Of a DNA stretch of 15,718 nucleotides, positions 1 through 7,598 are shown piece after piece. Numbering within the stretch: position 1 is the first letter of the stretch; every line of letters starts with the position of its first letter. The notes beneath the pieces are model-generated. The model did no database searches, had not been told where the DNA came from, and worked only from the letters and a program-made list of their open reading frames with translations. The position numbers were made by a program, and so were the translations under genes. The stretch covers positions 1 through 15,718 of the forward strand of contig NZ_JAIWNS010000126.1 in assembly GCF_020216685.1 (NCBI RefSeq), written 5' to 3'. This DNA is from Methanospirillum hungatei. GTDB taxonomy: Archaea; Halobacteriota; Methanomicrobia; Methanomicrobiales; Methanospirillaceae.

Positions 1-151
1 GTTGGGTCAAAGTGATGATTTGAGCTGTGGCTATGGCATACAGTCAAAGTTTTCTCTCTTGAATTTTTATGCCATATTGAAAAAATTCTTCGCGAATACA
101 CTCTGCGAGTTTTTTTGGAGTTATAAAATTTTCTGGGTTAGTCATGGTCAT
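1..151 (-). pseudogene. Possible 5' part of a minus-strand gene, interrupted by a stop codon
   Basis: Reading leftward from the ATG at 151 (or the second ATG at 145) gives a protein-like 35-residue stretch starting MTMTNPENFITPKKLAEC and ending in TGA at 46-44. The same frame then stays open to the window edge (LYAIATAQIITLTQ). The composition on both sides of the stop looks like real coding sequence, mixed hydrophobic and charged, so a nonsense mutation in a longer gene is one reading. A 35-residue micro-ORF or chance are others. I do not recognise the family, and the gene, if real, continues outside the window. Confidence 0.3.
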
Positions 152-661
152 TTAGATGAATAATATATCCCTATTTTTTAGATAATAAAACCAGCCTTTG
201 ATATGAATTTAATCCTTGATATTTTGTACCGATGGGTATTTAAATAGCCTGCTGATAATAAATTTTTATCTGGATTGAAGGGATATGATATCTTTTTTGG
301 GATAATGTACGGCAGACCTGGTATCAAGCTTTTATGAGGATATTGAAAAAACATATTTGAGTTACACAGATTTTCACTTTTCTGTGGTATCAGACAAAAT
401 CACATTATCAATATTTAAATGGTTATAAGTCAAAAGTTTTCATTATCCAAATAATATTTTAATTACATGTCACATGATGCCATACACTTCCCGTTTGTAT
501 TGCCTCCGGAAAGGCCAGAAAAGAGACGGAAAACAACATGATTGAAGTAATTTTATTCCATAATAGGGGTCTTATGGATGATAAACCTGCATTGAGATAA
601 TCAGAATTATATTCTTCGATAAATTAGTTACAGTATTCAGATTTTCCAGTATGAAGAGGTA
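152..661. other. AT-rich intergenic region, no gene seen
   Basis: These 510 bases contain no convincing ORF on either strand and no RNA gene that I recognise. They are very AT-rich with several TATA-like stretches. Those nearest the following gene (TTATATTC at about 607-614 and GATAAATTAG at 619-628) are the best placed to drive it. No CRISPR-like repeats or strong inverted repeats were found. Confidence 0.5.
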
Positions 662-667
662 ATGATG

Positions 668-964
668 ATGACAGAGCGGGATGAAATACTTTCAATTTTA
701 AAACGTGAATCTCATGATTTAAAGAGCCGGTTTGGTGTTTCAAAGCTCGGTCTCTTCGGCTCTGTTGTACGGGATGAAGCCGGAGAGAGGAGTGATATTG
801 ATCTTTTTATCGAGTTAGATCCTGAATCGGTAACCTACAGGAAATATCTTGATCTTGAAGTGTATCTCCAGTCATTATTTCCTAGAAAAGTTGAGATCGT
901 CACCACGGATGGTGTATCTCCCTATATTCTCCCTTATATCTCTCAGGAGGTGGTATGGGTTTGA
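668..964 (+). CDS. MNT-domain minimal nucleotidyltransferase (MntA-type antitoxin)
   Basis: A 98-residue protein with the minimal nucleotidyltransferase signature: LFGSVVRDEAGERSDIDLF, that is GS followed by the metal-binding DxD pair. The C-terminus (PYILPYISQEVVWV) is also typical of MNT proteins. In the family, MntA modifies and neutralises a HEPN toxin, HepT, encoded next to it. No HepT-sized gene is present here, so the protein is an orphan or serves another neighbour. Three ATGs lie in tandem at 662, 665 and 668. The GAGGT at 656-660 has a normal spacing of 7 bases only to the third, which I chose. The stop overlaps a tiny ORF at 955. The family call is firm; the role as antitoxin is inferred. 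Confidence 0.82.
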   Translation: MTERDEILSILKRESHDLKSRFGVSKLGLFGSVVRDEAGERSDIDLFIELDPESVTYRKYLDLEVYLQSLFPRKVEIVTTDGVSPYILPYISQEVVWV

Positions 965-1011
965 GATCTCACCGTATCGAAATGAAGGCATATACCTTTT
1001 CTGGAGAGTAA
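955..1011 (+). CDS. Tiny ORF (18 codons) overlapping the MNT gene end
   Basis: ATG at 955 lies inside the last codons of the MNT gene and the ORF ends in TAA at 1009-1011, directly touching the ATG of the next tiny ORF (TAAATG). The sequence upstream contains CAGGAGG at about 944-950, a good ribosome-binding site. The peptide (MGLRSHRIEMKAYTFSGE) matches no family I know and does not resemble HepT. It may be a remnant of a lost partner gene, a coupling peptide, or chance. Confidence 0.25.
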   Translation: MGLRSHRIEMKAYTFSGE

Positions 1012-1083
1012 ATGAAAGAAATAAATGAAATAAAATTGTTAGATCTGCTTAAAAATTATTACCACGATGATCTATGGAAATAA
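1012..1083 (+). CDS. Tiny ORF (23 codons) overlapping the mcrB start
   Basis: The ATG at 1012 is preceded by GGAG at 1003-1006 with a 5-base spacer, a better ribosome-binding site than anything before mcrB. The peptide begins MKEINEIKLLDLLKNYYHDD and ends in TAA at 1081-1083, overlapping the mcrB start by 10 bases in another frame. It could couple translation into mcrB, which lacks a visible Shine-Dalgarno site. Alternatively it is the true N-terminus of McrB, separated by a frameshift. The function is unknown. Confidence 0.35.
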   Translation: MKEINEIKLLDLLKNYYHDDLWK

Positions 1084-3974
1084 AATATCAAACTGCGTTT
1101 ACAGAAATCGGACGGATATCAAACCTTATTGTCGAATCAAACCTTGATGATAAGCAACTCAGTAGATCATCAGACGCAGAAGAAAACCAGAATAAGTACA
1201 ACTCAATAGTTAAGCCGGCAATATCAGAGTTTAGAGAAAAATACAACAACCTTTCTCCGAACCAGTTAATTAAAAAAATTCTCGATGAATTCTTACAAGC
1301 AAAAAACCTCACTCAATATTTTGACTCACAAGGACATCCATACTATGGCCAAAAAGTAAATCCATATGTCTGGGGTACAATAACGAAAAAAGATCCAACA
1401 ATAAAAAATCAAAAATTTTCTTACTATCCCCAGTTATACATCACAATTCTACCCTTTGAAGTGCGATTTGGATTAACGTATGGCGATTATGTCGATGAAT
1501 CTGATCAATCAGTTGAAAAAATTCGTTCTCAACCTCATTTGGCTGAAAAGATAATTCAAATACTATCAGATAACCATAAAATAAAATTTATTTCGACGGA
1601 AAAAGGAAATACAAAAAGAAGTTATATTGATTCTCATAAAATTAACAACTCAGCAGATATCATCAAATATTGGACTAATGCATCTGCTTTAATTCAGATA
1701 GTTCCAGTTAATGAAATCCCACCAGATATAAAATACGAAATTGATTCTACCTTTAATGCATTATTAGAAATTTTTCTTGAATTATCCGGAGAAAAAATGT
1801 CAAATCAACAAATTACTCTTGAACGACTTAAGCCCTATATTGACTATTTTGTGAACAATCGCGATGAAATTGAGAGAAAAAATAAAATCAGGGGTTTTAA
1901 TACATTAAGAGAACAGCATGACTTTATGAAAAAAGAGATTCCCTATTCATTTTCAGATGAGAATCTATTAAAACTGGATATTGAAACATTTAACCGAATT
2001 GTTTCGGGGTTCTTTACAATATATAAATTTAATATACCGAATGAAGATTTTGAACGAAATAGAGCCGGAGAATGTTTATATTCAGAGATAGGATTTGAAG
2101 AACTTAAAAAACGGATATATAATTTCCTATATGGAGATGGTTCAATTTACGATCGGTTTATCAGCACAATTTCTTCAACTAAAAACGTTGGTGCAGTTTT
2201 TTTATCAGAATTACTTTGTTATCGATTTCCTAATGACTATCCTATTTATAACACGCCATCAAAAAAAGCATTATTCAGCCTTAATTTAATCTCAAGCTCA
2301 AAATATGAAGGATCTGGACAAGAATACTTCTCTTATGTCCAGGTGATGAAATTTTTACTAACTACTGTACGTCAAGATAAAAATTTTCATGATGCTGATT
2401 TCTGTACTCTTGAAACATTTTTAATGGGAATCAATAGGTATCTTTCTTTAAATCATGCCTATATTGAAGAAAACTCTTCTAATAATGGTTTAATTGATAC
2501 TCCATTGACAAAACTTCTGAAAAGAAAGGGTCAAATAATTTTATATGGTCCACCGGGAACAGGAAAAACATACCAATTTAAGGATATTAAAAACAACCTA
2601 GATAATTCTCCCTTTACATTAAAGACGTATGATTACGAAGATATTGAATTTTACTGGGTTCAAATAAGTAAAAAATCTCAATTTAATTTCTCAACCATTG
2701 ATTTAAACAAGATCTATACATACAGATGGAATCATGCCTATAACTGGGATATGTATTTTATTGCCATGAAACCTGGTGATATCCTTGCATGTTATGGTTA
2801 TGATGAACACCGAATCATTGGATTTGCAAAATGCATTGATAAAGGAGAAGATACTTTTCAATATCAGTTTATCACAATTACCTCTGGACCCAGTTATAGT
2901 ATACTTCGGGATGACACTGAATTTCGTTCAAGTATAATTATTCGAACTAAAGCAAATGCCATAATCAGGCGTATTGAGCCGTTAGATTTTGAAAGAATTG
3001 TTGCACTGGCAGGAAAAGATCTGTCACAATTAAATATTACAACCAAAACTACAGAAACAACTATAAAACGAACAGAATTTATCACATTTCATCAATCGTT
3101 CAGTTATGAAGAATTTATTGAAGGCCTTCGTCCTCATATAAAAGATGAAGATAAAATATCATATGAGGTACATGAAGGAGTATTCAAACGATTCTGCAGA
3201 AATGCCTTTAATGCTTTAGTTTCTTCAGCAAATCTCTCATACCAATGGAACAAAGATTCCGATATCCCTGAATTAATCCCTGAAGAAAAAAGAAAACTCT
3301 GCAACCTTGCAGAACAATATCCTTTTTACTTATTTATCGATGAGATAAACAGGGGAGATATCTCAAAAATATTTGGTGAACTCATCACCCTTCTTGAAAA
3401 GGATAAACGATTGTGTTCAGATAATGAATTAACAACACGACTTCCTTATTCTCAAACGATGTTTGGAATCCCCCCAAATCTCTATATTATCGGGACCATG
3501 AATACTGCTGACAGATCCATCGCTCTTATTGATATTGCTTTACGAAGAAGATTCGGATTTATTGAAATAATGCCGGATTATAAACTCCTCCGAAACACTT
3601 TTTCAACACAAAAAAACCCTGATGTAAAGGATGTTTTGGAGATGTCCGTGAACCTTCTTGAAATAATAAATTCCAGAATTATAAAGGAACATGATAGAGA
3701 TCATCAAATTGGGCATAGTTTCTTTTTGAAGCTTCAGAATTGCAAGGATAGGAATTCAGCTATTGAAGAACTAGCAATAATCTGGTATCATGAAATTATT
3801 CCATTACTGCAGGAATACTTCTATGATTCACCGAAAAGTCTGTTTAACGTCATTGGAAGTGATTTTATTGAATATAATAATAAATCCTATACATTAAAAG
3901 AAAAATTGTCTTCCGAAGAATTTTTCACGGCATGTCTTAAAATCTGTAAAAATCTGGATTTAGATGAAATATAA
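1074..3974 (+). CDS. mcrB: McrB-type GTPase with DUF3578-like reader and an EVE-like insertion
   Basis: A 966-residue restriction subunit of the McrB family, the AAA+ GTPase that recognises modified DNA and drives the McrC nuclease. Residues about 65-230 resemble the DUF3578/MrcB N-terminal reader. About 300-450 is an extra helical region. Walker A is GPPGTGKT at 492-499. Walker B is FIDEINRGDI at 754-763. The McrB signature MNTADRS is at 809-815 and the arginine cluster RRR at 824-826. The conserved FHQSFSYEEF, which follows Walker A by about 25 residues in E. coli McrB, here starts at 672. The roughly 145 extra residues include W528 and MKPGDILACYGYDEHR from 565, resembling an EVE/PUA-like modified-base reader. 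It overlaps mcrC by 11 bases. Base composition is clearly AT-richer than in the right half of the window, suggesting transfer. The start is uncertain because no Shine-Dalgarno site precedes it. The family call is firm; the EVE call is by pattern. Confidence 0.93.
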   Translation: MEIKYQTAFTEIGRISNLIVESNLDDKQLSRSSDAEENQNKYNSIVKPAISEFREKYNNLSPNQLIKKILDEFLQAKNLTQYFDSQGHPYYGQKVNPYVWGTITKKDPTIKNQKFSYYPQLYITILPFEVRFGLTYGDYVDESDQSVEKIRSQPHLAEKIIQILSDNHKIKFISTEKGNTKRSYIDSHKINNSADIIKYWTNASALIQIVPVNEIPPDIKYEIDSTFNALLEIFLELSGEKMSNQQITLERLKPYIDYFVNNRDEIERKNKIRGFNTLREQHDFMKKEIPYSFSDENLLKLDIETFNRIVSGFFTIYKFNIPNEDFERNRAGECLYSEIGFEELKKRIYNFLYGDGSIYDRFISTISSTKNVGAVFLSELLCYRFPNDYPIYNTPSKKALFSLNLISSSKYEGSGQEYFSYVQVMKFLLTTVRQDKNFHDADFCTLETFLMGINRYLSLNHAYIEENSSNNGLIDTPLTKLLKRKGQIILYGPPGTGKTYQFKDIKNNLDNSPFTLKTYDYEDIEFYWVQISKKSQFNFSTIDLNKIYTYRWNHAYNWDMYFIAMKPGDILACYGYDEHRIIGFAKCIDKGEDTFQYQFITITSGPSYSILRDDTEFRSSIIIRTKANAIIRRIEPLDFERIVALAGKDLSQLNITTKTTETTIKRTEFITFHQSFSYEEFIEGLRPHIKDEDKISYEVHEGVFKRFCRNAFNALVSSANLSYQWNKDSDIPELIPEEKRKLCNLAEQYPFYLFIDEINRGDISKIFGELITLLEKDKRLCSDNELTTRLPYSQTMFGIPPNLYIIGTMNTADRSIALIDIALRRRFGFIEIMPDYKLLRNTFSTQKNPDVKDVLEMSVNLLEIINSRIIKEHDRDHQIGHSFFLKLQNCKDRNSAIEELAIIWYHEIIPLLQEYFYDSPKSLFNVIGSDFIEYNNKSYTLKEKLSSEEFFTACLKICKNLDLDEI

Positions 3975-5316
3975 TCCAATTTCGTTATTTGAATGGGTTG
4001 AATACTCCGTTCAGGAAGGTGAAAATGTTGGTGTTGTTGGTACGATTCTAACCTTACCACCCGGTGTTTTTAAATTATTTGATGAGATTGATCCGAAAGA
4101 GATCATCTGCAAAAGAAAAAATAATACCTTAAAGCCAAATAGTCTGGCTGGAGTAGTTCGAATCGGGGGAATTTCTTTTCAGTTTCTTCCGAAACTGTTT
4201 AAAAATAATTATGAAGAGCATAAATCAATAATCACAAAAAATCTTATTCTAATGCTTTCTTATTGCGATATTCCTTTTAAGGTTTCTGATCTCTCACTAT
4301 TAGATCATGAAGAACTGGATATGCTTGATTTCTATATCGACATATTTGCTAATAAACTCAACACTCTCCTAGTAAGAAATCAACACCGTCAATATCAAAA
4401 AAAGACTGATTATTTAAAGTTTAGTAAAGGTAAATTGAATATTCATTCATCAGTAAATCCCACAAAACTTCATGTAATTCCTTGCATTTTTAGTGAATTT
4501 TCATATGACACTCCATTAAATAGGCTATTCAAATATTGTGTAATGCTCATGATGCGACATGTCAAAAGAGTAAAAACAAAAGAACACTTACGGCAAATTC
4601 TTTTAATTCTTGAACCTGTATCTTATAAGCCCTTTACTTATAATGAAAGTAAAAAACTGGTATTGGATCGTTTGAGTAGAGCATTTGAACCATTTCTAAA
4701 ATTTTGTCAAATTTATCTATCTCATAGTACTCTCTCTCTTCAAGCATCACACATTGAATTTTTTTCTCTTCTTGTTCCAATGGAAAAAGTTTTTGAACAA
4801 TTTATTGCGGGTGTATTTGATAAATACAGAAAAGAATTTTTTTCAGAGAAGGTGTCAGTGAAAACCCAGTATAACAAGGGAAATCTCATAAGCGATCCTG
4901 AAAAGGTTGATGGAGAGGGATTGTTCCAATTGAGGCCAGATATTTTCATTAACCATCCCCAAACTCCTGTCATTATTGATACGAAATATAAATTGCTTAA
5001 TGAAACGGACAATAAAGCAGGTGTTATTGAATCCGATGCGTATCAAATGTGCGCATATGGTGCTAAAGGGAAAGTTACTGCTTTAATGTTATTATATCCG
5101 GATACAGGAGATAAGATCTTTAGAAATTGGGAGATACCCTATGAATATACCAAAAAAGGTTTACTTGTCAGGACGATTACTCTTTCACACGATTTATCGT
5201 CAATTGACGGATGGAATAAATTCCTAATGGAGCTTTTCTCATATGCTAGAGATCTGCTCAAATATGGTAAAAAGTATCAGATAAATGATCCTTTAGAGAT
5301 GCACCAAATTGTTTGA
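3964..5316 (+). CDS. mcrC: McrC-type nuclease subunit of the McrBC restriction system
   Basis: A 450-residue McrC family protein, the endonuclease and GTPase-stimulating partner of McrB. The C-terminal half carries a PD-(D/E)xK nuclease core: RPD at 324-326, where D326 is the first acidic residue, then IIDTKYK with D339 and K341. The N-terminal half has the usual McrC beta-rich region with GVVRIGGISFQFLPK near residues 60-75. The protein is longer than E. coli McrC (about 350 residues), as is common for archaeal and many bacterial homologues. Its start lies 11 bases inside mcrB with only a weak upstream ribosome-binding site, so translation is probably coupled. All key nuclease residues are present, so it is predicted active. 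It presumably cuts DNA bearing modified bases. Confidence 0.93.
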   Translation: MKYNPISLFEWVEYSVQEGENVGVVGTILTLPPGVFKLFDEIDPKEIICKRKNNTLKPNSLAGVVRIGGISFQFLPKLFKNNYEEHKSIITKNLILMLSYCDIPFKVSDLSLLDHEELDMLDFYIDIFANKLNTLLVRNQHRQYQKKTDYLKFSKGKLNIHSSVNPTKLHVIPCIFSEFSYDTPLNRLFKYCVMLMMRHVKRVKTKEHLRQILLILEPVSYKPFTYNESKKLVLDRLSRAFEPFLKFCQIYLSHSTLSLQASHIEFFSLLVPMEKVFEQFIAGVFDKYRKEFFSEKVSVKTQYNKGNLISDPEKVDGEGLFQLRPDIFINHPQTPVIIDTKYKLLNETDNKAGVIESDAYQMCAYGAKGKVTALMLLYPDTGDKIFRNWEIPYEYTKKGLLVRTITLSHDLSSIDGWNKFLMELFSYARDLLKYGKKYQINDPLEMHQIV

Positions 5317-5365
5317 TATGTCGATTTTTTGAAAAAAAGGAATTAAACTCTTCATTGGATAAATT

Positions 5366-5434
5366 ATGGCAAGCATAACCTCAAAGGATATTAATAATAA
5401 AAACTGGATTACTCTGACTGGAGAAAAAATATGA
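5366..5434 (+). CDS. Tiny ORF (22 codons) coupled to the next nucleotidyltransferase by ATGA
   Basis: ATG at 5366 to TGA at 5432-5434. The stop overlaps the ATG of the following gene as ATGA, a classic coupling arrangement. The peptide is MASITSKDINNKNWITLTGE plus two residues. There is no clear Shine-Dalgarno site before it. I do not recognise it. It may be a leader peptide, a remnant of a small antitoxin or DNA-binding gene, or chance. The overlap is the only real support. Confidence 0.25.
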   Translation: MASITSKDINNKNWITLTGEKI

Positions 5435-6018
5435 CTATTAAGAAGAAAGGAGAAACCATACTTATTCAAAACCGTCACCTTTCTCAGTTAGATCTCTTTG
5501 TTTGTCAAGTATTGGATATTCTGACCGAATACACATCATATGTAATCGTAAGTGGCTATGTTGCCATATTATTTGGTAGATCCCGAAGCACAGAAGACGT
5601 TGATATTATCATTCCTTTTTGTGATTTCTCAACTTTTGAGAACATTCATGATATATTAATCATGGAGGGATACGAATTTTTAAACGCTGAGGATGCCGAT
5701 GGGCTCTACTCAATATTACTATCAGGATCAGCAATACGTCTCTGTGAAATGAACCGTTTTATTCCAAATATCGAAATAAAATTTATTAAGAACGAATCCG
5801 ATGAGTATTCTTTCACGAACCGGGTTAAATTGGTAGTAGATGGGAAAACCTTCTGGATTAGTCCTATTGAGATACAGATTGCGTATAAATTTTGGCTCGG
5901 GAGTGAGAAGGATGTTGAAGATGCGATTTTCATCAGGGAAGTATGTAAAGATTTTATCGACGAAGATCTCATAAAAGAATTTTGTCTATCCTTTGGAGTT
6001 GATTATGAAACCTCCTGA
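5431..6018 (+). CDS. Nucleotidyltransferase, AbiEii/DUF6036-like
   Basis: A 195-residue protein with an N-terminal nucleotidyltransferase fold of the AbiEii/DUF6036 type. SGYVAILFGRSRSTEDVD at residues 41-58 carries the G-containing loop and the DxD metal site (D56, D58). A later acidic strand (NIEIKFI) follows. Proteins of this type often act in toxin-antitoxin or phage-defence pairs, transferring nucleotides to a partner RNA or protein. Here it is followed without a gap by an 88-residue gene whose start lies inside its 3' end, so the two form a coupled pair. The start is well supported by GGAG at 5420-5423, 7 bases upstream. It lies just downstream of mcrC and shares its AT-rich composition. 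The exact substrate and polarity (toxin or antitoxin) are unknown. Confidence 0.75.
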   Translation: MTIKKKGETILIQNRHLSQLDLFVCQVLDILTEYTSYVIVSGYVAILFGRSRSTEDVDIIIPFCDFSTFENIHDILIMEGYEFLNAEDADGLYSILLSGSAIRLCEMNRFIPNIEIKFIKNESDEYSFTNRVKLVVDGKTFWISPIEIQIAYKFWLGSEKDVEDAIFIREVCKDFIDEDLIKEFCLSFGVDYETS

Positions 6019-6271
6019 TCCTGAATTCCGGGAAAGAAACCGAAAGGAACGGTTATGGTTTGTAAAAAAACAGGCTGAGTGGGTGCGTTCGGTCCCGAAT
6101 GAAGTCTGGAGTGAACAACAATGCAACCTGATAAATGCCTTGTATGCACATAATGACCAGTTTCCACTGACGAAAGAACAATACCTGGATATGATAGAGA
6201 CGGCACGGGCACTCTCCAGGAGAAGGAAGGGATCTCCACCGCTCCCGAAGAGATTTCGGCGTATGGAATAA
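6005..6271 (+). CDS. Small charged partner protein of the upstream nucleotidyltransferase
   Basis: An 88-residue, strongly basic and hydrophilic protein beginning MKPPDPEFRERNRKERLWFV and ending in a KRFRR-rich tail. The ATG at 6005 was preferred over 5993 because GGAG at 5995-5998 sits 6 bases upstream of it. The gene starts inside the end of the nucleotidyltransferase gene and must be co-transcribed. The central part (EVWSEQQCNLINALYAHND) looks helical. I do not recognise a named domain. From memory, small proteins of this type often sit next to such nucleotidyltransferases in archaea. A toxin-antitoxin partnership is inferred from context only. Confidence 0.65.
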   Translation: MKPPDPEFRERNRKERLWFVKKQAEWVRSVPNEVWSEQQCNLINALYAHNDQFPLTKEQYLDMIETARALSRRRKGSPPLPKRFRRME

Positions 6272-6476
6272 TTTTGGCTCATCATCGCTTCAATTGGGTA
6301 AGTCAGATTTTTGTTAACAAAATCTCAAGTAGATATCCATTGATCAAATCTCACCATTCCGGTATCCTCTTATACAAGCAGAGGGCGCCGAATAGGAAGA
6401 ATGAATATTTATTTCAGATGACAATGGCCCGCTCAGGTTATCCGTGGGGAAATTATAAATTCGTATACATTGATAA

Positions 6477-6659
6477 TTATTTACTGCCCCTGCCCTGATC
6501 GTCGTGCCTCTAAGCTGGATGATTGAGCGGGGGTATTCTTTTCGTAATCGTGCTCTATATTGTATAGTCCTCTCCATGGTGGTTTTCGTTTTTTTTCAGG
6601 ATGATCTCTTTCAGTTCATATTCGCTCGTTCATCAATGTTTTTTGACAGGAGAAAATGA
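6477..6659 (+). pseudogene. Possible remnant of a membrane-protein gene
   Basis: The open frame from 6477 to the TGA at 6657-6659 encodes a protein-like stretch with a basic segment followed by a membrane-like helix (ALYCIVLSMVVFVFFQ) and a charged end (FDRRK). The only internal ATG is at 6519 and no Shine-Dalgarno site precedes it. Two stop codons lie directly upstream in frame. It may be a fragment of a decayed gene or simply chance. No family was recognised. Confidence 0.2.
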
Positions 6660-6799
6660 GCAGTTTTGTCTACGATATGCTATTCCCAGTGGTGTAATGG
6701 ATTATTCTGATCCTATTATCTTATCAGGTTACGGCCAGTCTCCATTCATATCAGAATAACTGAATACAAACCGCTCTAGAGAAAACAAACGTTACTCAG

Positions 6800-6845
6800 C
6801 CGAACCGAACCGAAACTACTTAAAATATTAAGATTTAAAAAAAAT
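6800..6845 (+). promoter_or_regulatory. TATA-box promoter of the methyltransferase gene, probably leaderless
   Basis: A TATA-like element TTAAAATA at 6820-6827 lies about 26 bases before the ATG at 6846. A purine-rich CGAAACTA immediately upstream is suitable as a BRE. No Shine-Dalgarno site precedes the start codon, so transcription probably begins at or next to the ATG. Three copies of CCGAA at 6800-6814 directly abut the box and could be a regulator site. Confidence 0.5.
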
Positions 6846-7598
6846 ATGGGCAACAGTTCTGTTTTTAGGATTTTTGAATCTCTCCCCAGACTGGGTGGGG
6901 GCGATGATGAGCACACCAAAAAGGCATATTCACGTATCACAGACCTCCCTCCAGGAGGTGGTGAGATTCTTGATGTCGGGTGCGGGAAGGGAGCACAGAC
7001 GATGGCCCTTGCCCGCCTGTGCCCGTCCTGTAGGATACGAGCGGTAGATATCCATCAGCCGTATCTCGATGGATTGGAAGAAAAAATAATTGCCGAGGGT
7101 TTTTCAGGAAGGATCAAAACGGTCTGTGCATCTATGGATGATCTTCCCTTTGAAGAGGAATCTTTCGATATAATCTGGGCTGAAGGATGTGCCTCTATCA
7201 TCGGAATCGAACAAGCAGTCAGGTACTGGAAAGCATTCCTGAAACGTGGTGGATATATCATGATCTCGGATATATTCTGGTTTATAAAGACCCCTTCCGA
7301 AGAGGCACGGGAATTTTTCGCCGAATACCATCCCATCATGATGACCGAAGAAGAAGGAATATCGATCATCCGAAATGCCGGACTTGAACTGGTTGGTTCC
7401 TTCCGGCTCCCTTCACGAGTATGGGAAGAAAGTTTCTACGGACAATTGAGGGAGAGGTTTGGAGGACTTGAAGAGGAATTTGCAGATGATAAGGATGCTC
7501 TGATGGTGATTGATGGATTGAAAAGGCAAACCGACATCTTTGACAGATACTCATCAGAGTTTGGAAATACGTACCTGATAATGAGAACCCCCTTGTGA
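6846..7598 (+). CDS. Class I SAM-dependent methyltransferase
   Basis: A 250-residue soluble methyltransferase with the Rossmann-like class I fold. Motif I is ILDVGCGKGAQ, with D43-G45-G47-G49. The acidic residue ending strand 2 is D68 in AVDIHQPY. The adenine-side motif is SMDDLPF around residue 94, and FDIIWAEGC is at strand 4. The layout (methyltransferase domain first, then an alpha-helical C-terminal cap with many Glu residues) fits small-molecule methyltransferases of the UbiE/Methyltransf_11 type. The substrate cannot be told. It is monocistronic, with a TATA box placed for a leaderless mRNA and no ribosome-binding site. GC content is higher than in the restriction region to the left. 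Confidence 0.88.
   Translation: MGNSSVFRIFESLPRLGGGDDEHTKKAYSRITDLPPGGGEILDVGCGKGAQTMALARLCPSCRIRAVDIHQPYLDGLEEKIIAEGFSGRIKTVCASMDDLPFEEESFDIIWAEGCASIIGIEQAVRYWKAFLKRGGYIMISDIFWFIKTPSEEAREFFAEYHPIMMTEEEGISIIRNAGLELVGSFRLPSRVWEESFYGQLRERFGGLEEEFADDKDALMVIDGLKRQTDIFDRYSSEFGNTYLIMRTPL

Larger units (their letters stand above)
6272..6845. other. 574-base gap with no clear gene; probable decayed sequence
   Basis: No reading frame here has both a good start signal and a recognisable product. The longest frames on either strand (plus-strand 6274-6498 and minus-strand 6344-6577) have irregular composition and no ribosome-binding site. The only protein-like stretch is a hydrophobic frame at 6477-6659. 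The last 50 bases hold the promoter of the downstream methyltransferase. Confidence 0.45.

Noticed and set aside
44..46. Read-through of the TGA as selenocysteine or pyrrolysine
   Set aside because: Pyrrolysine uses TAG, and selenocysteine use in archaea is limited to a few lineages and protein families. Nothing here suggests it.
152..661. CRISPR array or RNA gene in the long AT-rich gap
   Set aside because: No regularly spaced repeats, and no tRNA-like or other recognisable fold was seen by eye.
955..1083. HepT toxin partner for the MNT gene
   Set aside because: The space between the MNT gene and mcrB is too short, and neither tiny ORF resembles a HEPN protein.
6274..6498. A 74-codon plus-strand ORF in the gap
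   Set aside because: No ribosome-binding site, no promoter nearby, and no recognisable or protein-like domain composition.
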